64,000 bases of DNA, taken from CBDDIP01 sp965229005 (GTDB lineage Bacteria > Actinomycetota > Acidimicrobiia > Acidimicrobiales > Ilumatobacteraceae). Position 1 is the first letter of the stretch. Each line of letters begins with the position of its first letter. Position numbers and translations under genes: made by a program. Positions 58,279-64,000 of the stretch are shown in pieces. The stretch spans positions 992,001 through 1,056,000 of the forward strand of contig CBDDIP010000001.1 of NCBI GenBank assembly GCA_965229005.1. The letters are read 5' to 3'. Below the pieces are notes generated by a model that saw only the letters and a list, made by a program, of their open reading frames with translations, was not told where the DNA came from and did not search any database.

Positions 58279-59004
58279 CTATGCCGCAGCGAGGGCGGCG
58301 TCGATGGCCGACTGGAGCGACTGCTTGTAGGCGTTGCTCGTGTACGTCGCGCCGGACACCGAGTTGACGGACGCCGACTGCGCCGTCAACGTCTCGGTGA
58401 CGAGCGTCGGCACCGCACGGTTGTTGATGTTGATGCTCTTGCGATCGTCGCTCGGGGTCTGCAGCGCAGTGACGTCCGTGATCTGGCCCCCGGAGTAGAC
58501 GATCTGCACCTGCACGGGGCCGAACTTCGTCGAGATCGTCGCGCCGGCGTAGGTGCCATCGGCGACGGTCGACGAAGCAGCGGTCGTGACGGGTGCCGCG
58601 GTGGTCGCCGTGGTGCCCGACGACTCGGTTGTGCCCGGCGTCGTGGCCGCTGTCGTGGCCGGGGCTGCTGTCGTGGCGGTGGTGCTCGCTGTCGCGCCGA
58701 TGCCGGCATCGATCCCCGCCGCGCTCTCGTTCTGGGCGGCATCCGCTCGGGCGAACATGGCCGTGAGGGCGCCGGTCGTCGCAACGCTCAAGGCGAAGGC
58801 AGCGACCTTGCTGCCCTTGGCCGGCTTGCGGCGCTTGCCGCTGCGAGTGGCCGCGACCTTGGCCGCCGCATCGGTCGGCGCGACCGGCGTGGCGATCGAA
58901 CGCTGCTGCAACGCGGCGAGGCGGCGCTGCAGCAACGGATCGATCGAGTTGGGAGGGGGAAAGGGCGACTGCCGTTCTTCGGCCATGCGCTCATCAAACG
59001 CCAT
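58279..59004 (-). CDS. FMN-binding domain protein, covalent flavinylation target
   Basis: A 241-residue protein: cytoplasmic N terminus, membrane helix (about 67-89; VAAFALSVATTGALTAMFAR), a Thr/Ala-rich extracytoplasmic linker (about 95-146), then an FMN-binding domain (about 147-241; VADGTYAGATISTKFGPVQV) ending with VNSVSGATYTSNAY. The SGAT motif (residues 217-220) is the site where ApbE attaches FMN by phosphoester to the threonine. The protein carries electrons outside the membrane. The start may instead be the ATG at 58986. Between the cytochrome-like gene upstream and apbE downstream. Confidence 0.9.
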   Translation of the reverse strand: MAFDERMAEERQSPFPPPNSIDPLLQRRLAALQQRSIATPVAPTDAAAKVAATRSGKRRKPAKGSKVAAFALSVATTGALTAMFARADAAQNESAAGIDAGIGATASTTATTAAPATTAATTPGTTESSGTTATTAAPVTTAASSTVADGTYAGATISTKFGPVQVQIVYSGGQITDVTALQTPSDDRKSININNRAVPTLVTETLTAQSASVNSVSGATYTSNAYKQSLQSAIDAALAAA

Positions 59005-59050
59005 CCGTGTGTGAACGGTTCGGGAGCGGGGTGAGAGTTCGGTGAGACCG

Positions 59051-59602
59051 TCAGCCGCGGGCTCGCTGGGCCTTCTGACCGATGCCGATCAGCCGCAGCA
59101 CGCCGGGGTAGACAGCGACGCCGGCGCACACCGCCAATCCGACGGCGAACCAGGTCAACCCAGCGTCGGAACCTGCCTGCCATGCGTGCAGTCCTGTCAT
59201 CACGGCGGCGACCAACGACAGCAGGTGGACGCCGTGCCACACCTTGCGCGGGATGCGTCGCTTGATCGGAGCGTACGACGAGATGGTGATGATCGCGATC
59301 CCGTAGAACGCGAGCACCCCCCACGTGATCGGTGTCGGGTTGATCGACACCGAGCCCGGCACGAACAACTCGACGAGTCCGATGCCGGCATCGGTATCCA
59401 TGAAGACGGCGAGCATGTGCACGACGGTGAACGCGAGCGCCAGCCCGCCCAACCAGTTGTGCAGATCGAGCCACCAGTTCGGGCGCAGGCGGTTGCCGGT
59501 GGCCCGCGCCGAGAACAGCAGACCCCACAGCAACGCGCCCACGATCAAGAGCGTGGCGACGATGCCAGTGGCCCGCGACAGGTACCACCAGAACGAGCTC
59601 AT
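59051..59602 (-). CDS. Ferric reductase-like transmembrane protein (heme b membrane subunit)
   Basis: A 183-residue membrane protein with about five helices: FWWYLSRATGIVATLLIVGA, WWLDLHNWLGGLALAFTVVH, TWGVLAFYGIAIITISSYAP and VWHGVHLLSLVAAVMTGLHA. The His pairs in LHNWL/VVHML and WHGVH/GLHAW fit bis-His heme b ligation of the ferric reductase/NOX-like superfamily. It would pass electrons across the membrane to the flavinylated protein encoded 46 nt downstream. First gene of the three-gene unit. Confidence 0.85.
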   Translation of the reverse strand: MSSFWWYLSRATGIVATLLIVGALLWGLLFSARATGNRLRPNWWLDLHNWLGGLALAFTVVHMLAVFMDTDAGIGLVELFVPGSVSINPTPITWGVLAFYGIAIITISSYAPIKRRIPRKVWHGVHLLSLVAAVMTGLHAWQAGSDAGLTWFAVGLAVCAGVAVYPGVLRLIGIGQKAQRARG

Positions 59603-59665
59603 GCCGGGAGTGAACCACGGATCGCAGGGGCTGCGGCCGGATCCTCACCCGATTCCAACCCGCAG

Positions 59666-59671
59666 TAGGGT
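59666..59671 (+). promoter_or_regulatory. Leaderless -10 box for the CoA-transferase gene
   Basis: TAGGGT ends 7 nt before the ATG at 59679. The surrounding GTAGGGTCGCCG is identical to the sequence in front of coaA (46971-46982). Confidence 0.5.
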
Positions 59672-59678
59672 CGCCGCG

Positions 59679-60896
59679 ATGAGCAGACCGCTGGACGGCA
59701 TTCGAGTGCTGGACTTCACCCGCGTGCTCAGCGGCCCGCACGCCGGTCGCATGTTGTGCGACCTCGGCGCCGACGTGATCAAGGTCGAGCCGCCGACGGG
59801 CGACACCACCCGGTTCGCCACCCCGAAGGTGAACAGCTTCGCCACCTACTTCATCCAGCAGAACGTCGGCAAGCGCAACGTCAGCATGGACATGACGAAG
59901 CCCGCCGCGCTCGAGCTGCTGCTGCAGCTGTCCGAGCACTGCGATGTCGTGCTCGAGAACTTCCGACCGGGCGTGATGGCGCGCATGGGACTTGGCTACG
60001 AGGCGATCGCGGCGCGCAACCCGAAGGTGATCTACGCCTCGATCTCCGGATACGGCCAGACAGGTCCGTGGGTGCATCGCCGCGCCTACGCACCCGTCGT
60101 CGGCGCCGAGACCGGGTTCACCAAATTGCAGGGCGACGCGCGCGGCGGGTCGTACGCCAACGATCCGCACAGCAACGCCGACGTGTACACGGGGATGGAG
60201 TGCGCCGCCGCCGTGCTTGCCGCGCTGTACCAGCGCGAGCGCACCGGCCATGGCGAGTGCATCGACGTGTCGATGGCCGAGACGATGCTGTACGTCAACG
60301 AGCACGTGCAGGACCAGCTGTGGGACGGCGAGGTCAAGCCGGACTGGATCCGCAGCTTCGGGCCCGGCGACTACCCGGTGATCGCCGCGGCGAACGGCGA
60401 GACCGTGATCATCAGCGGGCATCCCGCCGAACGTGGATCGTTCGCCAGCTACATGGCGGCGATCGGGCAGCCGGAGCGCGCCGAGGAGGCCAGGTTCATC
60501 GATGTGCCGGCGCGGTTGACGCACCTCGCCGAGATCATCGACCTGTTGCGCGAGTGGGCGCTGACGATCCCAGATGCCGACACGATCGAGGCCGTGATGG
60601 ACGGTCATGGCCTGGCGACCGGGCAGCTCCGATCGGTGCGCGACCTCGCCGCCACCGAGTGGGCGGCCGACCGTGGGGCGATCGTCAACGTGAGCGACCG
60701 CGGGACCGGCACCGTGCGCGTGCCCAACTCACCGTGGCACTTCCGCAACGCGGAGACCGGGTTGCGCGGCGAGCCGCGCTACCGCGGCGAGGACAACCAC
60801 GACGTGCTGGCCGAGCTGCTCGACATGAGCGACGAGGCGATCGCCGCGCTCGAACGCGACGGCGTGCTGTCCAGCCGAGGCCCCGCACGGGCATGA
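59679..60896 (+). CDS. CaiB/BaiF-type (class III) CoA-transferase
   Basis: A 405-residue enzyme that moves CoA between organic acids. Family motifs: PLDGIRVLDFTRVLSGPHAG, MLCDLGADVIKVEPPTGD, FIQQNVGKRNVSMDM, SISGYGQTGPW and GECIDVSMAETML, in which the Asp is the nucleophile. Length is normal. The substrate is unknown. ATG 59679 fits both the family N terminus and the -10 box. Its stop overlaps the DNA ligase start by 4 nt, an unusual pairing of functions. Confidence 0.93.
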   Translation: MSRPLDGIRVLDFTRVLSGPHAGRMLCDLGADVIKVEPPTGDTTRFATPKVNSFATYFIQQNVGKRNVSMDMTKPAALELLLQLSEHCDVVLENFRPGVMARMGLGYEAIAARNPKVIYASISGYGQTGPWVHRRAYAPVVGAETGFTKLQGDARGGSYANDPHSNADVYTGMECAAAVLAALYQRERTGHGECIDVSMAETMLYVNEHVQDQLWDGEVKPDWIRSFGPGDYPVIAAANGETVIISGHPAERGSFASYMAAIGQPERAEEARFIDVPARLTHLAEIIDLLREWALTIPDADTIEAVMDGHGLATGQLRSVRDLAATEWAADRGAIVNVSDRGTGTVRVPNSPWHFRNAETGLRGEPRYRGEDNHDVLAELLDMSDEAIAALERDGVLSSRGPARA

Positions 60897-61786
60897 CCCT
60901 TCGCTTCCCGGTGGAGCCGATGAAGGCGGGGCTCGGTGTCCTCCCCCACGACGACGACCAGTGGGCGTACGAGATCAAGTGGGACGGCTATCGGACGTTG
61001 GCGTTCGTCGAGGATGGTCGCGTCCGGTTGCAGAGCAGCCACCTCCTCGACGTCACGGCGAAGTACCCGGAGATGGCCGACTTCGCGTCCGGCGTCAACG
61101 CCGGATCGGCGATCATCGACGGCGAGCTCGCCGTGCTCGACGGCGACGGACGTCCGCGCTTCGAGCTGATCCAGCGCCACGACACGCAGGTCGTGTTCCA
61201 CGCCTTCGACGTGCTGCAGATCGAGAGCACCGACATCACCTCGCTGCCGTACGAACAGCGCCGCGCGCTGCTGGGCGACCTCGTCGAACGCGGCTCGAAC
61301 TGGCTCGTGCCGGCGCATCGCATCGGCGATGGCGCAGCGCTCCTCGAAGCGACCGCGGCGCAGGGCATGGAGGGCGTGATGGCCAAGCGCCTCGGCTCCC
61401 TGTACGTGCCGGGCAAGCGGTCGCCGAACTGGCGCAAGGTGAAGAACCGGATCCGCGCCGAGCTCGTCGTCGGCGGGTTCAACACGGGCACTGGCTCGCG
61501 CTCGAACACGTTCGGTGCGCTGCTCGTCGGGCGTCGTGCGGGCGACGGCTCGCTCGACTTCGCCGGCGGCGTCGGCACCGGCTTCACACAGGCGGTGCTG
61601 GACTCGCTGTACCAGCGGATGAAGCCGTTGGTGACCAAGGAGTGCCCGTTCGCCACGACGCCGCCACGGGAGTACACCCGCGACGCCACCTGGATCCGCC
61701 CCGAGCTGATCGCCGAGGTCGAGCTCGCCGAGTTCACCAACGTCGGCTACGTCCGCCACGCCAGCTTCATCCGCCTCCTCGACTGA
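60893..61786 (+). CDS. ATP-dependent DNA ligase (LigD-ligase-domain type)
   Basis: A 297-residue ligase. Motif I EIKWDGYR carries the Lys that is adenylylated; motif III contexts IIDGELAVLDGDG and FHAFDVLQ, motif IV EGVMAKRLGSLYVPGKRS and motif V WRKVKNR are all present, followed by an OB-fold domain (ELVVGGFNTGTGSRSNTFGA). It corresponds to the stand-alone ligase domain of NHEJ LigD or LigC proteins, without polymerase or nuclease domains. No Ku gene is nearby. It is coupled by ATGA to the CoA-transferase gene upstream. A perfect hairpin follows at 61806-61852. Confidence 0.92.
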   Translation: MTLRFPVEPMKAGLGVLPHDDDQWAYEIKWDGYRTLAFVEDGRVRLQSSHLLDVTAKYPEMADFASGVNAGSAIIDGELAVLDGDGRPRFELIQRHDTQVVFHAFDVLQIESTDITSLPYEQRRALLGDLVERGSNWLVPAHRIGDGAALLEATAAQGMEGVMAKRLGSLYVPGKRSPNWRKVKNRIRAELVVGGFNTGTGSRSNTFGALLVGRRAGDGSLDFAGGVGTGFTQAVLDSLYQRMKPLVTKECPFATTPPREYTRDATWIRPELIAEVELAEFTNVGYVRHASFIRLLD

Positions 61787-61805
61787 CCCACCGCCCCTCA
61801 CCGAG

Positions 61806-61852
61806 AACTGGATGTCTGGGCGCGGCACATTGCCGCGCCCAGACATCCAGTT
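61806..61852. terminator. Perfect hairpin, candidate terminator (family D copy 2)
   Basis: Perfect 22-nt arms at 61806-61827 and 61831-61852 with a 3-nt loop (CAT). The arm sequence differs from the copy at 45690-45730 only at compensated positions (GGGCGC instead of GAGCGC), which keep pairing. It lies 19 nt after the ligase stop, in the usual terminator position. Confidence 0.8.
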
Positions 61853-61927
61853 TCGTCGGTGGGCGGGAGGGTGTGGTGGGGTGAACACTCCGCGTGACAA
61901 ATCGGCGGCTTACAGGTATGGTTCGGC

Positions 61928-63985
61928 ATGGTGGACACCAAGGCGCGGGCAGTGCGGCCACAGGAACGGGCGACGGCGGAGACGCCTACGACCCCTGTGA
62001 TCAGGCGGAAGATGCGGGTCGGCGCGGTCGACGACGCCTACGAACGCGAGGCGGACGCGGTCGCCGGTGACGTCGTGGCGAGGCTGAACACGGCCGGCAC
62101 CGATGTCGGCAACGTCGCGGACGGCCAGGCGGTCAGCGGCGTGCAGCGTCGGGTGCAGCGCAAGGCGGGCGTGCCCGTCAACGACGACGCCGGGCTCGAG
62201 GGCGAAGCCGACCAGATGGGCGCGAAGGCGGCATCCGGTGCCAAGGGCGGCGACCTCGACGAGAACACGAGCAAGCGGATCGAGTCGCTGCGCGGCAAGG
62301 GCAACGCATTGCCGGGCCCCGTTCGAGCTCAGATGGAAGCGTCGATGAACGCCGACTTCGGTGACGTTCGCGTGCACACCGGCGGCGAGGCCGCCTCGCT
62401 CGCGCAGGAGGTCGGCGCGCTGGCCTTCACCCAGGGCAACGACATCTTCTTCGCCAAGGGCCTGCCCGACGTCAGCAACCCGGCCGGGCTGCACCTCCTG
62501 AGCCACGAGCTCACCCACGTCGTGCAGCAAGCGGGCGGCAGCAGCGGCGCCGGTCCGGTGCAGCGCTTCTGGGGCAAGGACAAGACCAAGAACCTGGCCA
62601 CCGCGGCGGCCAACGGCAAGGCCGCCACCGCGACGCCGGACCAGGACGACAAGACCGTCGACAACGTCGACAGCGCGCTGTCGGGAACGATGGGCACGCT
62701 CAGCACCGCCAAGGGCGGCAACGACTACCGCAGCGACATCACGAAGGCGACGCAGGGCAAGGACGCCACCGTCACCGGACAGACCGGCGGCGAGACCAAC
62801 ACCGCCAACATCGGGGCCGCGGCCGGCGCGGCCGACTTCCTCGGCATGTTCGTCACCATCGCCAAGAGCGTGAAGACCTTCAAGGATCCGAAGAAGGAAG
62901 GCGCCGACAAGGCGGGTGCTGCCCTCGAGCTCGTACAGGGCGCGTCCAGCGGCGCCAGCGGCCTCACCAACGTCGTCGACGGCGCAGCCAAGGCCAAGGG
63001 CATGAAGGACGGCGTCGGCGCATCGGACGCGGCCGGCAAGGCGCTCGGCGGGATCACCGACATGTTCGGCACCGTCAAAGAGGTCTTTTACACGATCAAG
63101 GGCATCGTCGAGCTCGCCGAGAAGGCCAGCGAGATGAGCGACGAGGAGAAGTTCAAGGCCTCGATGGACATCGTCCGCCACTCGCTGGAGGCAGCGAAGA
63201 GCGGCGTGTCGATGGTCAAGGGCTTCCTCGATCTGGCCAACTCCGGCGTCAGCGCAGCCACCGTCAACGTGGTGCCCGGTCTCGGCATCGCCATCGGCTG
63301 CGCCGAGCTCGTCGTGCGTGGCTACGACACCGTCGTGTCGACCATCGCCTGGGCAGACATGCGCGACAAGAAGCGCGAGATGAAGGGCGCCGGCAACAAG
63401 GGCAAGTCCTGGAAGGCAGAGGCCCTGCGCATCAAGGGCGACGCGTCGGCGTCCGAGGAGGACAAGGAGAAGGCGGAGGAGTACCTCACCGCCAAGAGCC
63501 TGCAGTACATCAACGGCAAGCGGATCCGCCGTGCGCTGCTGAAGATCGGCGTGGCGATGACCAAGATCGCCGGCGACGCGACGACGCTCGGCGGCGTCTC
63601 CGCACCGGTGGGCATCGGCCTGAAGATCGGTGCGGTCGTCCTCGACGCCGGCGCCGGATTGTTCCGCAACTTCAAGCAGGCAATGCGCGACAAGGTCGCC
63701 GCCGACCCGGCGGGCAACGCGAAGCTGGCCAAGATCTTCAGTGCCGACAAGAGCACCACCGCCAAGCTCGGTGAGTACAACCGGATCGTCGATCACGTCT
63801 TCGTGATGATCGAGAAGGCGGCGCCGGCAGGGACCACCCCGACCAAGCCCGAGCAAGCCAAGATCGATCGCGTCGGCAAGTACATCAGCGCCATGGGCTT
63901 CAGCGTCGAGGCGATGTACCGCGACGCGGCCGACGGGTCGAAGCTGCGACTGGCGATGATCGATGCGTTGAAGAAGCGTGAGTGA
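61928..63985 (+). CDS. eCIS-core (DUF4157) domain protein, putative injection-system-associated metalloprotease/effector
   Basis: A 685-residue protein. Residues about 25-205 resemble the eCIS-core domain: an EREADAVAGDVVARL segment (39-53), then LPGPVRAQMEASMNADFGDV (128-147), VRVHTGGEAASLAQEVGALA and the protease motif SHELTHVVQQAGG (HExxH at 193-197). The rest (about 215-685) is helical and Lys/Ala-rich with Gly/Ala hydrophobic stretches (LTNVVDGAAKAKG; TVNVVPGLGIAIGCAELVVR) and could be a delivered domain. Such proteins occur in extracellular contractile injection loci. A TATGGT box lies 5 nt before the ATG. The window ends 15 nt after the stop, so the rest of any eCIS locus is not visible. 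Confidence 0.82.
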   Translation: MVDTKARAVRPQERATAETPTTPVIRRKMRVGAVDDAYEREADAVAGDVVARLNTAGTDVGNVADGQAVSGVQRRVQRKAGVPVNDDAGLEGEADQMGAKAASGAKGGDLDENTSKRIESLRGKGNALPGPVRAQMEASMNADFGDVRVHTGGEAASLAQEVGALAFTQGNDIFFAKGLPDVSNPAGLHLLSHELTHVVQQAGGSSGAGPVQRFWGKDKTKNLATAAANGKAATATPDQDDKTVDNVDSALSGTMGTLSTAKGGNDYRSDITKATQGKDATVTGQTGGETNTANIGAAAGAADFLGMFVTIAKSVKTFKDPKKEGADKAGAALELVQGASSGASGLTNVVDGAAKAKGMKDGVGASDAAGKALGGITDMFGTVKEVFYTIKGIVELAEKASEMSDEEKFKASMDIVRHSLEAAKSGVSMVKGFLDLANSGVSAATVNVVPGLGIAIGCAELVVRGYDTVVSTIAWADMRDKKREMKGAGNKGKSWKAEALRIKGDASASEEDKEKAEEYLTAKSLQYINGKRIRRALLKIGVAMTKIAGDATTLGGVSAPVGIGLKIGAVVLDAGAGLFRNFKQAMRDKVAADPAGNAKLAKIFSADKSTTAKLGEYNRIVDHVFVMIEKAAPAGTTPTKPEQAKIDRVGKYISAMGFSVEAMYRDAADGSKLRLAMIDALKKRE

Positions 63986-64000
63986 CGTGCCAACCTCGAG

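Noticed and set aside
1..64000. CRISPR arrays, tRNA/rRNA genes, insertion sequences, phage integrases, known riboswitches
   Set aside because: No regularly spaced direct repeats, cloverleaf-like sequences, transposase or integrase motifs were seen on either strand. The dispersed palindromes lack direct-repeat spacing and do not form an array.

Overview
The window is high-GC and densely coded, and it looks chromosomal. Its gene content points to an actinobacterium: F420-type LLM oxidoreductases, an AfsR/SARP regulator, an LCP cell-wall ligase, a WXG100 protein, a Tad locus ending in a LysM-BTAD protein, and GTG starts with leaderless -10 boxes. A member of the Acidimicrobiia (Ilumatobacter-like) is my best guess. 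That is inference from gene content, because no rRNA or tRNA gene is present. No CRISPR array, insertion sequence or integrase was seen.

Layout. 1-2195: the end of a pyruvate:ferredoxin/flavodoxin oxidoreductase, translationally coupled to a dihydroorotate-dehydrogenase-like flavoprotein. 2205-10199: redox and catabolic genes, comprising a minus-strand operon (aldo/keto reductase, LLM oxidoreductase, CMD-family protein, SDR), a lipoprotein, a DOPA-dioxygenase-type enzyme, a second SDR, and a TetR regulator divergent from an acyl-CoA dehydrogenase with a near-ideal operator between them. 10296-23353: envelope and export genes, comprising an acyltransferase-SGNH protein, a one-chain asymmetric ABC exporter with its MarR regulator, an AfsR-like regulator, a DHA2-type MFS pump and an LCP protein. 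23450-26772: modABC followed by a PadR regulator.

26835-35845: a nine-gene Tad/Flp pilus-type locus, almost all joined by 4-nt ATGA/GTGA overlaps, plus a membrane protein with two LysM domains outside and a predicted BTAD region inside. 36170-45700: SEC-C methionine aminopeptidase, an LLM oxidoreductase, an FtsX-type permease without a neighbouring ATPase, a two-gene ABC exporter and a MATE transporter. 45720-50544: an orphan N6-type DNA methylase divergent from coaA, then a membrane-anchored Hsp70 ATPase domain coupled to a lipoprotein that resembles its extracellular domain. 50566-54240: HAD, DauR-type HTH and thiamine-binding-like proteins, a WXG100 protein, NUDIX, an M20D amidohydrolase and a small Cys protein. 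54389-57460: GH38 alpha-mannosidase. 57498-59602: a three-gene extracytosolic flavin electron-transfer cassette. 59679-61786: CaiB-type CoA-transferase coupled to an ATP-dependent DNA ligase. 61928-63985: an eCIS-core (DUF4157) protein at the right edge, possibly the first gene of an injection-system locus.

Three noncoding themes recur. (i) At least four families of intergenic palindromes occur at two or more distant sites, several shaped like bidirectional terminators. (ii) Many genes have a TANNNT box ending 6-7 nt before the start codon, which suggests leaderless transcription. (iii) One conserved element of about 50 bp lies upstream of both the Tad operon and the WXG100 gene, in the same orientation. 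The best candidates for undescribed biology are the Hsp70-membrane-lipoprotein pair, the LysM-BTAD protein with its Tad locus and shared upstream element, and the eCIS-core protein.
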